From Diplonema japonicum (Eukaryota > Euglenozoa > Diplonemea > Diplonemida > Diplonemidae), in NCBI GenBank assembly GCA_964019335.1, contig OZ025688.1:248001-312000 (forward strand): a stretch of DNA of 64,000 bases, given 5' to 3'. The notes beneath the pieces were generated by a model. That model was not told the origin of the DNA and searched no databases. It saw only the letters and a program-made list of their open reading frames with translations. Every line of letters starts with the position of its first letter. Within the stretch, counting starts at the first letter, position 1. The position numbers and the translations under genes were made by a program. Below, piece after piece: positions 1 to 9,377 of this stretch.

Positions 1-4
1 CAAC

Positions 5-247
5 ATGAGGAGTGCGAAGGGACGGGAGGTATGAAGAATCCCCTCCTCCCCCACCACCATCACCCCCAAGGCGTGTTACAGCGCGAAAGATGAATATTAC
101 AAGTGCCTAGAGATCTCTGATGAGCAATGCACTGGTGAGATGGAAAATTACGAAACAATCTGCCCACGGAGCTGGAGGAATTATTTCCAAGATGGGAGGC
201 GGAAGGAGCAGATTGTCGGTTCGCAGTTGGGCGGGTTGCGCAACTAG
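5..247 (+). CDS. COA6: COA6-like twin-cysteine mitochondrial protein, two exons
   Basis: Joining 5-28 to 71-247 across a 42-nt GTATG...AAG intron gives 66 residues. The product has a CX9C motif (C-YSAKDEYYK-C) followed by a CX10C motif and then CPRSWRNYF. This CX9C/CX10C pairing with a CP-x-x-W-x-x-YF ending is the pattern of COA6, an intermembrane-space factor that helps deliver copper to cytochrome oxidase subunit II. The family is known to be about 80-125 residues, so this is a compact member. The short N-terminus before the first Cys resembles other COA6 proteins, which supports the ATG at 5, but the window begins only 4 nt upstream and a further 5' exon cannot be excluded. Without the intron the frame meets TGA at 32-34. 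A COX6B-type subunit is the main alternative. Confidence 0.72.
29..70 (+). other. Intron of the COA6-like gene
   Basis: GTATGA donor and CAAG acceptor, 42 nt, phase 0. Removing it skips an in-frame TGA and joins the start to the CX9C domain. Confidence 0.65.
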
Positions 248-249
248 TG

Positions 250-286
250 TTTTTTTTTTTTTTTTTTTTTTTTTTCTTCTTCTTAG
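250..286 (+). promoter_or_regulatory. Poly-T tract with AG: candidate splice acceptor for the next gene
   Basis: A run of about 26 T residues is followed by CTTCTTCTTAG, with AG at 285-286, only 28 nt before the ATG at 315. This is the arrangement expected of a trans-splice acceptor, or of a 5'-UTR intron end. Confidence 0.45.
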
Positions 287-314
287 AAAAAAAATCCCCC
301 TCTAAAGGAGAGAA

Positions 315-995
315 ATGAGTATCTATGAAATACTATGTCCAGGGGACCGCCCCAGTCCATTGTGGCTGTTGGTGGCTGTTGTGCTGAATCTTACCATCAT
401 CATCGTCGGCTTTACAGTGGAAACAGACAGGCAACGGCATGTGACAAACGGGTTCGTTTACTACTCAGATTGCAGAAGGCCGAAAACATGGATAGTGTAC
501 TCTGTGATGGTCGCGATAGCCAACATCGGTTTCCTGCTGCACCTAGGCAACAGGATGTACCGGAAAAAGGACAAAGAAAAGGACAAGGAACCGTCGAGCC
601 CTAAGGGCGACGTCTCAAAACCTGTCATGAAGCTGCTAGTGTACGATTTAGGGGTGTATATATACTCGCTCTTCTTTATATTTGTGGTAGTGTGGAGTTG
701 TGTTCCTGCAGACGGCCCCGGATGGGCTGGTGGTGATGACCCCAAGTACCGCCTTCCTGCCTGCGCTCACCAGAACGACAAAGTCCACACCATCAGAGTC
801 CTTCTCTGGACGTACGAGGCGTGCTGTCTTGCGTCGCTGCTCATCTTTCTTTGCTGCCCCGTTGTGCTCCCCTCCAAAAATCTTTTCTCATCAAAGCCCG
901 CTGTCGACCCACAACACAAGGACTGCGAGCTCTCTCTCATGGGGTACCCCGGCCACTTCCTTGAGAACGATGTCCAAGAACTGGAGGCACGTTAA
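315..995 (+). CDS. Four-helix membrane protein, unknown function
   Basis: This gene encodes 226 residues with four hydrophobic segments at about 16-35, 59-78, 107-128 and 163-186. I do not recognise the family. A charged loop (KKDKEKDKE) follows helix 2. Two Cys-containing stretches sit in the loop between helices 3 and 4 (WSCVPADGPGWAGG and LPACAHQ), and the fourth helix is Cys-rich (EACCLASLLIFLCC). The C-terminal tail of about 35 residues is hydrophilic. There is no obvious cleavable signal peptide. The start at 315 is the first ATG after the candidate acceptor at 285-286. The 257 nt that follow are T/A-rich and noncoding. The four-helix layout resembles tetraspan proteins in general, but no tetraspanin CCG motif is present. 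Confidence 0.75.
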   Translation: MSIYEILCPGDRPSPLWLLVAVVLNLTIIIVGFTVETDRQRHVTNGFVYYSDCRRPKTWIVYSVMVAIANIGFLLHLGNRMYRKKDKEKDKEPSSPKGDVSKPVMKLLVYDLGVYIYSLFFIFVVVWSCVPADGPGWAGGDDPKYRLPACAHQNDKVHTIRVLLWTYEACCLASLLIFLCCPVVLPSKNLFSSKPAVDPQHKDCELSLMGYPGHFLENDVQELEAR

Positions 996-1252
996 GCGAG
1001 GGGAGGGTTGAAAGGGGGGGGTGAAGTGTTCCATACAATACACGCCTTTCGTTTCTGTTTTTTTTTTTTTTTATACTTTTATTCTGACCATTTTCTCACC
1101 CCCCGTCCACATTCGTCTTAGTTCTGTGAATTCTACTTTTTTTTTTTTTGTCTTTCCATTCTTTTCGATTCGGCGGTTGGGAGGGGAAAGCAATACTCAG
1201 CCACAGGAGAGGGAGTCGTGGGTTCGGGGAGAAGAAAAAAAAAAAAAAGAAA

Positions 1253-4012
1253 ATGGTAGCTCCCAAACCCCGCACGCCCCGTACGCAGGTGAGCGTGCCT
1301 GTCCCACGGGAGCCGCCCATGCCCGTGTTGATGGATGACATACATAAAGTGAGCGCTGAGGAAGTGGCACTGCAAGGACAGGTGATCTTGGGTGATGCGT
1401 TCAAGTGCATGACGGTGGACCATGAGGGAAAGGTGTGGACTGGTGAGCGGAACGGGGGTGTGTGGCTGCGGAGCCAGTACACCGCGGAGGTCTTGAGTGA
1501 TGGTGTTGCCTTCCAGGGTGGGAAGTCTAACTTTGTTTCGAGCATCAGTTTCATCCCATCTGTGAAACAAGTGTGGGCAGGCTTCAGCGACGGCATCCTC
1601 CGTGTCTTCAATGCGGAGGGCTTGCATGAGATGCTGTCAGAGACCAGACAGCACTCAGGAGCCATCAACTGCATCCATCCCTCGGGTCCCTTCGTCATCA
1701 CTGGCGGGCAGGACTGGAAGCTCTACAAGTGGTCACCCACGAGAGGTGCGCCCAGGCAGATGGCTCTCCTCAGTGGCCACTCGAACAGCATCCGGTGCGT
1801 CACCTCTGACTTCAAACGTGGCTATCTCTACTCCGGCTCCGACGACATGACCATCAGGTCATGGTCCACAGGAGGGCAGACCTCTTGTGTCCTTAAGGGG
1901 CATACTTCCAGCGTGCTGTCACTGTGCCTCCCTGCCGTGTCCAACCTGCTGTGGAGCGGCTCTGAAGACGCTTCCATCCACATCTGGAACCTCGACAGCA
2001 ACGAGCTTGTCACTCGCCTCTCGGCGCCTTCCCTGCACCGGGCACCCGTCACGCAAGCCTTCTACATGCAAGAGGACGGCCGTGTCTGGACAACAGACAA
2101 ACAAGGTGTCATGCTCATCTGGGACCCCTCCACCTACAGCGTCGTCCAGAAGCTATCCCCTTCTGAGGGCGGCAGCTGGCAACGGAACGCCATTCTCTCG
2201 GCGGCCGTTTTACCCAAGGTCTCCACCTGCAGGGTGTGGACATGCAGTGCCGACGGTGCCGTCCGGGTGTGGACGTCGCCCTGTCTTACGGAGCCCGAGG
2301 CAATATTGAAGCTTGAAAAGGAATTGAACCTGATGACCTTGCAGCAAGAAAAGGACATGAATAATGTGATCAAGAGACACTCTGACGAGACGATCGCGTT
2401 GCTGCAGAATTCGCACACCACCGTCGAAAACCAGGAAGAGCTTGCCCACCTGCGGGAGTTGCTTGTGCAGAAGGAGGCAGAGGTTGCGGAAGCCAGAAGG
2501 GGCAGTGGCATTGACGACACACAGCTGCGTGCCTTCCTGCAAGCTAAGAAGCAGGAGATGGAAGTCCGACTTGCTGAAGAGTGCTCGGCACATAAACTCG
2601 CTTTGGCAGAGGTAGAGTCCTTGAAGCTGTCCCTGCAAATGAAACAAGTGCCCGACGTGCACAGCATTAAAGTGTCACCACCAGTGACTCCGAAAAGGGA
2701 GGTGCCACAGGTGGAAGCTCCACCGATCGTCGTTGCCCCACCCGTTACTATCGTTGCTCCTGCCACCCCTGCCCTGTGCGAGGAGCTGGCTGATAGGGAC
2801 AGACTACTCTCTTCTGCAGCATTCGATCTCACTACCTCTGAGGAAAAGCGTATCCAGCTCGAGGCTGAACTGGAAAGGGTTAAGGTTGCTTTGTCACAAA
2901 GCACGCGGCAGCTTCAGTTTGCTGTTCAAGACGCTGAGACTACTCAAGACGTGCTCACGAAGCACGACACCCTCCTTGAAGAGAACTCGGGGCTCAGGCA
3001 GGAACTCATCATGCTGAAGTCACAGGCAAAAGAGTTAGAGGTGCAGGCAACGAGACTTAAGGACGTGTCGGAGTCCGAATCACGTTTAGCCGAAAAACTT
3101 CGAGAGGCGGAAACGCAGCTTGTATTGCGTACAGCGGAGTGCAACAATTTTCAAACTAAGTTGGGCAGCGAGGCGGAACAGCTAGCAGAGGCGCGTGAGA
3201 TGCTGAGGGAGGACGCTGAGCTGCGTGATGGGCTGAACAAGAAGGTGGCGTCGCTGCAGATCACAAACCAGGACTACGGCGAGGCGTTGGCAGTGTCGGA
3301 GAGCAAAAGTAACGCATTGGAGTCGACGAAGGCGGCTCTAAGCGCCGAGGTGGCTGCACACGACAACTTAAAAATGACATGCCAAACACTGCAAGCGGAG
3401 CTGCGCGAGGCAACAACGAAGAACACATCGTTGGAGTCCGCCGTGACAGCACTGCAGACGGAGATCGCCGCCCTGCGGCGGGATGCTAGAGAAAACAACG
3501 ATCTCACAGCACAGCTGCAGATAAAGTCAGCACGCTATGATGAGATGCTAAACAGCACCACAGAGCTGGAGAGCATGCTGCAAGCAGAGAAAGCGGCGCA
3601 TGAATCATGCATAGTACAGAGCGGCACGTTGGCCAACGAGCTGGGTGTTCTCAACACGCAGCTGGAGCAGGTGACGAGGCAGCTGGGTATTGTGGCTGAC
3701 GAGAACATGCAGCTCACGACGTGCAACACCAACCTTGAGAAAACAATCACCGTGCTGCGGTCGGAAGCTGAGTCGATGCAAGGCCCGTGGACACAGCTGC
3801 AGCAAGTCCTCGCCGAGTCGCAAGCCACACTCACCTCCGTGCAAACACAGTTCCGACACGACATCTCCATCCTCGAAACAGAGCTCCGCGAACGGGACCT
3901 TCAATTAGGAAACCAAAAGCGAGCCCTAATCGAAAAGGACTCCACAATCGCCATACAAAAGGGACAGCTCTCCGCGCTGCTGCAGTTCCCGATCCTCGAT
4001 CAGCCCGAATAG
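1253..4012 (+). CDS. WD40-repeat / long coiled-coil protein (copy 1)
   Basis: This gene encodes 919 residues. Residues about 20-340 hold WD40 blades, visible as VWTGERNGGVW (~62), VWAGFSDG (~107), VITGGQDW (~148), LYSGSDDM (~192), LWSGSEDA (~232), VWTTDKQG (~278) and VWTCSADGAVRVW (~328). From about 345 to the end the protein is an almost continuous heptad-rich coiled coil, broken by a proline/valine-rich linker near 473-506. The fold suggests a scaffold protein that docks partners on the propeller and dimerises through the rod. A cytoskeletal or flagellar role is only inferred from the neighbouring dynein. I chose ATG 1253 because the upstream in-frame extension would translate a poly-A tract into polylysine. 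The next gene has the same domain types. Confidence 0.85.
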   Translation: MVAPKPRTPRTQVSVPVPREPPMPVLMDDIHKVSAEEVALQGQVILGDAFKCMTVDHEGKVWTGERNGGVWLRSQYTAEVLSDGVAFQGGKSNFVSSISFIPSVKQVWAGFSDGILRVFNAEGLHEMLSETRQHSGAINCIHPSGPFVITGGQDWKLYKWSPTRGAPRQMALLSGHSNSIRCVTSDFKRGYLYSGSDDMTIRSWSTGGQTSCVLKGHTSSVLSLCLPAVSNLLWSGSEDASIHIWNLDSNELVTRLSAPSLHRAPVTQAFYMQEDGRVWTTDKQGVMLIWDPSTYSVVQKLSPSEGGSWQRNAILSAAVLPKVSTCRVWTCSADGAVRVWTSPCLTEPEAILKLEKELNLMTLQQEKDMNNVIKRHSDETIALLQNSHTTVENQEELAHLRELLVQKEAEVAEARRGSGIDDTQLRAFLQAKKQEMEVRLAEECSAHKLALAEVESLKLSLQMKQVPDVHSIKVSPPVTPKREVPQVEAPPIVVAPPVTIVAPATPALCEELADRDRLLSSAAFDLTTSEEKRIQLEAELERVKVALSQSTRQLQFAVQDAETTQDVLTKHDTLLEENSGLRQELIMLKSQAKELEVQATRLKDVSESESRLAEKLREAETQLVLRTAECNNFQTKLGSEAEQLAEAREMLREDAELRDGLNKKVASLQITNQDYGEALAVSESKSNALESTKAALSAEVAAHDNLKMTCQTLQAELREATTKNTSLESAVTALQTEIAALRRDARENNDLTAQLQIKSARYDEMLNSTTELESMLQAEKAAHESCIVQSGTLANELGVLNTQLEQVTRQLGIVADENMQLTTCNTNLEKTITVLRSEAESMQGPWTQLQQVLAESQATLTSVQTQFRHDISILETELRERDLQLGNQKRALIEKDSTIAIQKGQLSALLQFPILDQPE

Positions 4013-4079
4013 ACATCTCCCCTTAACGTGTACAGTTATTAGAACCTTGTTGTTTTGTTTTCCTCCTCTTTTACTCTCG

Positions 4080-4117
4080 ATCTCATTTGTTCTTTAATCA
4101 CACTATCGCATCCTCAG
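4080..4117 (+). promoter_or_regulatory. Pyrimidine-rich tract and CAG acceptor before the second WD40 gene
   Basis: T/C-rich DNA ends in TCCTCAG (AG at 4116-4117), 8 nt before ATG 4126. If used as an acceptor it excludes the upstream in-frame ATG at 4087 from the mRNA. Confidence 0.45.
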
Positions 4118-4125
4118 GACTCCCG

Positions 4126-6362
4126 ATGGGGGATGAGACGGAGCTAGTGGGGAAGATAGCCCTATCACGGGAGGAGAATGCCATGTTGCGAGAGGAGCTT
4201 CGGATGCTGCACGACACGCTTGTGAAAGTAGCTTGCGAAACACCGACACCGAAGAAAAGGAGGGGCTCATCAGTAGGTATGGGGGCGAGGTCGTCCGGAA
4301 CGGGAACAGCGACACCAAAGGGAAAGGCGCTACATGCCGGCAGTGCGGCACCCAGGCAACTCCTGACTAGTGCTACTAAAAAATCCATGAAATACACACC
4401 GAACTGCGAGAGGGTGGTAGACAGCACGACTGAAGGGCGGATAACAGCAATGGCGGCTACCAGTCTGGGGCGGGTGTGGTGCGCACGGGAGACACGTGTT
4501 ATCACTATTTACAACCAATTCAGAGACGAGTATAAGTCAATCTCCCCGAAGCTCACCGATGCCCACATCACGTTCCTCGCCTTCCTCAAGGGTGGGCGGG
4601 CCTTGATGGCAGTCTGCTTCTCTGATGGCATGATCGAGATGCTCGGCCCCGACGGCGACACGCGCGTCCCCTCCACACAGGCACACACCGCTGCCATCAC
4701 TGCCGCAACACCTCTCAACGTACATGATCAAAAGCTCGCTACAGCCGCAGGCAGCTCCATCGTTATCAGCTACCCTTCGCAAGACGGTGCTTTGAAGGAG
4801 CACGCTGTCCTTAGCGAGACCTCCGACATCACGGTGCTTGCGGAGGGTAAGCAGAACGCGTTTTACACCGGCACCCAGGCTGGAAGGGTTTCACGGTGGG
4901 ATGACAAGAAAAGGCAAGCCTCGCGAAATTTCCCCACTACCATCCTCTCCCTTCTCTGCAAAGGCGACGAGCTCTGGACAGGCTTAGCTCAGGGCGAGGG
5001 CATCGTTGTTTCAGACGCTGCAACGTTGGTGCAGAATAGGACCTTCACTGGCACGCAGACCTTGCTTTTGTCAGGACCCGACGAAGCAGTATGGGGGATC
5101 AACTACAACGGCTTTCTTAGCATCTGGAGTGAAGGGGGCATGATGACCACGATAGCCAGTGGGCACCACATCGCCACAGGGTGCAGCACTGCAGACAACG
5201 AGCTTTGGATCGCAACGGACGACGCAGAGCTGCACAGGTGGCGGGGCGAGGGGTACTGCAAAGAGAAGTTCGCCACCTTGAAGCAGACAGCGACGGAGGC
5301 TACGAAGAATGCCACGGCATGGGAAGAGCAACACGCGCGGGAGGCGGAAAAGAACAGGAAGTTGGCAGACACAGTAGATCAACACAAGCACACACACAAC
5401 GTGACGCTAAAGGACAACAGCATCCTTCAGAACAGGCTGCGCAAGCTGGAGGCCAGCCACGGTGTGCTGCGGCAGGGCGTCATCACCGCGATGACGTCGA
5501 CTCTCTCGCATGACGCTGTTAAGGTGACATACACGGACACTGAACTTCTGCAGTGGGTGAGAGACATGGCGAAGCCGCACTCGCTGGCTTACCACAACGA
5601 GCTGATCAACGAACGGAACGAGCTGCAGCACGTGTCACGAGCACTGAAGGATCAGCTGGGCGAAGCCATCGAAACACACAGTTCAGGCCTCCAACAAGAG
5701 AACAAGACACTGCTACGAGAAAACCTTGATTTGTGCCAAAGCATAAACAACCTGAGGGAGAGCCTGGTTGCAAGGGAGAAGGAGGTCGCGAAGAATAAAC
5801 AAGAGATGCTCACACTAAGGGCGGAGGGTGACACTTGGAAAGCAGAAGCGGCAGTGCAGGTGGCGGAGAAGTCCAAACTTATACAACTTGTGCATGAACT
5901 GGAGGCGGCAGCAAAAGAGAAGGAGAGCACACTATCCGAGCTCAGAGGGAGGGTGGCGATAGCAGAGGACACTTCAAAACGCCTAAGCAAGGTTTCCTTT
6001 GAACGGGACAACCTAGCAAGCAAAGTGTTCACCGATATCCCTGCCAGAAGGGTAGGCTTGGTGGGCGTCCTTGCGTCATCCTCCCGAAGAGGCCTCTTAA
6101 GCAATTATTGGGCACATCTCAGATGCTTCCTTGAGCAACGTCGTGCAGCGCACTCAGCTAGCGCAGCAGAAACCAATACCCAAGTACTCCGCACGAGCAA
6201 CAGGGCACTGGCGGAGGACAAGCAGAAGCTTACGCTTTTGGTCGAAAAGGTAATGTGAAAAAAAAAAAGAATACACATATCAAACAGCTTAAAGAAGCGC
6301 AGAAGCGGTCTAATGTGCAGCTTCACATGGCAGCAACAGAGCTAGGGGAGCTCAAGAAGTGA
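4126..6362 (+). CDS. WD40-repeat / coiled-coil protein (copy 2), two exons
   Basis: Exons are 4126-6249 and 6288-6362, giving 732 residues. A short N-terminal coiled coil (about 1-30) and a basic linker (TPKKRRGSS) precede a WD40-like propeller at about 100-380 (VWCARETRVITIYNQF at the start, LWIATDDAELHRWRGE at the end). A coiled coil then runs from about 390 to the C-terminus. Without splicing the frame stops at 6258. Splicing a 38-nt intron continues the heptads (KLKEAQKRSNVQLHMAATEL) to a stop at 6360-6362. The domain set matches the gene just upstream, so the two probably share ancestry or work together, although the N-terminal coil and spacing differ. The partner and location are unknown. 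Confidence 0.82.
6250..6287 (+). other. 38-nt intron in the second WD40 gene
   Basis: GTAATG donor and AACAG acceptor, phase 0, with an internal run of 11 A. Splicing extends the coiled coil by 24 residues. Confidence 0.75.
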
Positions 6363-6677
6363 AGATGTATCACCACCCCCTCCCTTGATTTTCCTTATCT
6401 GTAGTTTGTTCTTCCCCTTCCCCCTTTTTTATTCCTTCTTTTCTTAGAGAAACGACCGAACCCCTTCTCACCTTTTTTCTTTTTTTTTCCCCCCCTTCTT
6501 GTATAGGACTAACACAAAAAAAAAAGGAAAACCCCTCCTTTTTTAATAAAAAAAAATCACCGTGTCCATATTCGTCCCCTCTTTTTGTTTCTTCCATGTA
6601 CTAATTTCTTATTCCAATAAAAAGATTTTTGTTTCTTTTTTCTTCCTTTCACATAAAACAGGGGCGGTGGGAGCCCA
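6363..6677 (+). other. Intergenic region with candidate acceptor
   Basis: T-rich DNA with several T and A runs and no convincing coding sequence. It ends in a pyrimidine tract followed by ACATAAAACAG (AG at 6660-6661), 16 nt before ATG 6678. Confidence 0.6.
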
Positions 6678-8233
6678 ATGCCCAAGGCAAGCAGCAAGCC
6701 ATGGATAAAGAACCACCCTTTGGAGGGTGACGGGTTGCTAACCGGCTTCTATGACCACATGTGGAAGAAGAACAAGGAGTTTAAGAGCTGTGACGAGGTT
6801 CTCTGCCCGGACACAATTGTGTACGACCACAACTTCCCTAGGGGGTGGTACGCCTTCGACAAGAAAAACAAGGAACTGGTGAAGAAACAAGGGAAGGAAC
6901 TGGACACAAGCAGCATTTTCAACGCGTTCTCAAAATCAGACGGCGACGTGGGCATTGTCGCCTCCTACATGTATGTGTCCTCAAATATATAAAAAGAATT
7001 TTTTTTTAAAAAAAAGGCATTCTTATGAGGACCCGGAGACAAGTGATCCGATCACCCACGTGGAATTTTTCAACAAGGACGGGCTTGCGGAGTTTGTCAA
7101 CCGGAAAACGAAAAAGGAGGGTATTCTGCAACGATTTCTCGTCCCGAAAGGGAGGAACAACAGCGTGATACAAGCAGTGTGGTCGCCCAGAGTCTGCATC
7201 GTTCAAAGGAAAACAAATGTCAAACCCTTGCACGGAAGGGCAGAGGCATGGAAGGACCCATACTCGTGTGCTGTAACATACGAAGGCCCAAGCCACTTCT
7301 CAGAAGATGGAACATGCGCCGCAAAAACAACAGCAAACATCAAACAAATCTGCTGCAACATCGTGGAACACTTCTACAACACAGAGCACAAACACATCAC
7401 GAGGATGGTACTATACTTCAAAGTCGACAGGCAAAACGATGTATGGCTGCTATGGTGCGGGAGCATCAGGGTGTCCGACCGTTCACAACCTTCAAAGATG
7501 CCATTGAACCTGTCACCAATCTTCACATCACCGACATCTTCAGGAGGAGTCGGACCCGAAGCCTCACAAGGCACCGCAGGAGGCGGTCTTACAGAACTCG
7601 ACAAATCCCACGCTAAAATGTCGTGTGATCCAATGTTTTTTCGAAATTATGTAGCGTCACCGAGATTGACATCTCCGAACGGCAGATCGCCTGGAAGAAA
7701 CGACAACCGAAGGAACTGTGACGATTCAGGTGAACGTGGGAAGGACGATGAAATGCAGGACGAGATTGAACGGATGATCCGCTCGGTCGATGCGGAGGAG
7801 CACGAACGAAACTGGTTCCGAATTCCCGGCATCGAAGATAAATACCGCCAGCTCTGTCTAGAGAGGGACATCGTGTCACAGGTGGTGTCTGACATTTTCT
7901 ACGAAGGGTACTCGCACTTCTTGCGCCACGACACTGGTCCCTTTTTCTTCGACGTCGATAAGAAAATCGCCGCCATACTTAGCCCAGAGGCGCTTCAGGA
8001 AATGATGAGCTTTTTGAAGATCACGCACCCGCCTCCTCCGGACGATCCGTCTACAAGGTTCGACGAGGAACTCTCGTTTTGGATCAACAATGAGACAGCA
8101 CGTGGGCCTATTACCAAGATGGGCGAGGCTGCTTCGAAATGGATCGCGGCGTTCTACGACAAAAAAGAAAAAAGCTTGAGAGAGGAGGCAGCATCCGTCC
8201 GTAAAAAGGTAATTTTTGTCTTTTTTTATCTGG

Positions 8234-8273
<40 letters not shown>

Positions 8274-8532
8274 AGACGACCCAACAATAGATCAGAATCT
8301 GTTCAGTGCCGGTGACTTGGACGGTGAGAAGGAAAAGGAAAAGGAGAAAGACGCTGAAAAAGAAGAAGCAGAAGCCAAGGAAAAGGCAAAGCATGACGCC
8401 GAGGAGGAACAGAAAGCAAAGCAAACCGCAATTAAAGAGGCAGAGGCCAAAGGTGGTGAACCCGGAGGGTCTGAACCTGGTGGCTCTGGGAAGGAAAAGA
8501 CAGAGAAAGAAGAGCAGTCAAGCAAGGTTTGA
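6678..8532 (+). CDS. Three-exon protein of unknown function with charged C-terminal tail
   Basis: Exons are 6678-6970, 7017-8208 and 8272-8532, 581 residues in all. I do not recognise the family. Residues about 1-190 look like one globular domain rich in aromatic and basic residues (GFYDHMWKKNKEF, HNFPRGWYAFDKK, VVLYFKVD-type strands, VWLLWCGSIRV). The middle holds low-complexity Ser/Pro sequence, then an acidic helical region (RSVDAEEHERNWFRIPGIED). The tail is Lys/Glu/Ala-rich and ends in Gly/Pro/Ser. The first intron restores the frame (SYM-HSYEDPE). The second is 63 nt with no stop, so its retention would insert polylysine. The tail composition and the neighbours suggest a cytoskeletal protein, but that is a guess. 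Confidence 0.72.
6971..7016 (+). other. 46-nt intron, first intron of the 6678 gene
   Basis: GTATGT donor, poly-A then AAG acceptor, phase 2. It removes an in-frame TAA at 6990 and joins two parts of one domain. Confidence 0.8.
8209..8271 (+). other. 63-nt poly-A intron, in-frame
   Basis: GTAATTTTT donor, T-rich centre, then about 37 A ending AAG. The length is a multiple of three and no stop is present. Read through, it encodes VIFVFFYLE plus polylysine, unlike its surroundings, so an intron is more likely. Confidence 0.62.
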
Positions 8533-8920
8533 ACAAGGGACAAAAAAAAAAAAAGAGAGAGAGAGAGAGAAGAAAAAAAAAGGGGGGGAGAAATAATGAA
8601 TAGGAACCCGAACCAACTCCCGCTACTACTAATGCTTGAAAAGAAGCGATGGAAAAAAAAAAAATGAAGAAAAAAAAAGAAAAGAAAAAGAGTAAAGAAA
8701 TCTGAAACGATTTGTTGCAGTTACCACTGCAGTGAGGGGGAGAGGAAGGGGGGGGGGGGGGGGGGGGATGAGGGAGAGGACTTTCCAAGAAACCTGCTTT
8801 TTTTTTTTCTGTTATTTCGTGTCTACGTCTTTCCATCTTTGCGCCTGAGCTTTTTTTCCCTTCTGAAGGAAACTTTCTTTCTTTTATTACTTTCTTTCCC
8901 TTTTCCTTTGCATGTTGATA

Positions 8921-8962
<42 letters not shown>

Positions 8963-9377
8963 CAATTTACTCCCTCAAATGCAACAAGAGTTCGCGCGGA
9001 CAAACAGAAGAAAAAGAAATTGGAGAAAGGGGGTCCCATTTGCGATGATGTAGTTATTTGGAAGAAGAGGGGGGAGGGGAAGGAAGACAAAATAGCTGCA
9101 AAACAACTAGTCGAGCAAAATGAATATTTCAAGGAGGGGGTCCTTTTAAAAAAAAAAAAGGCGAATGAATAACCCCTCCCCCCGACCCGTTTGCCGACAC
9201 TTTCCCCTCCACCCATCATCCTGGAAAAAGAAGTTTTTTTTTTTCTCTTCATCCACCATCCCTTCCCCCCTCTCTTGTAAAAAAAAAAAAAAAAAAATAC
9301 AAACATATCCTCGTTATTGTTTTCCCCCTTTTAAAAAAAATTTTTTTTCAGAGGAGGGGGGGGGAAAGAAAAGAGGA
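8533..9377 (+). other. Homopolymer-rich intergenic region
   Basis: No convincing gene. It contains (GA)n-like purine runs, a G tract near 8748-8767, and T runs (about 33 T near 8930-8962). A T-run and CAG acceptor (AG at 9350-9351) lies 27 nt before ATG 9378. Confidence 0.6.

Noticed and set aside
1148-1252. Upstream start for the first WD40 gene
   Set aside because: It would translate a poly-A tract as polylysine before the natural ATG at 1253.
7179-7616. 145-codon ORF overlapping the three-exon gene in another frame
   Set aside because: It is low complexity and overlaps a better-supported exon. No sign of real coding.
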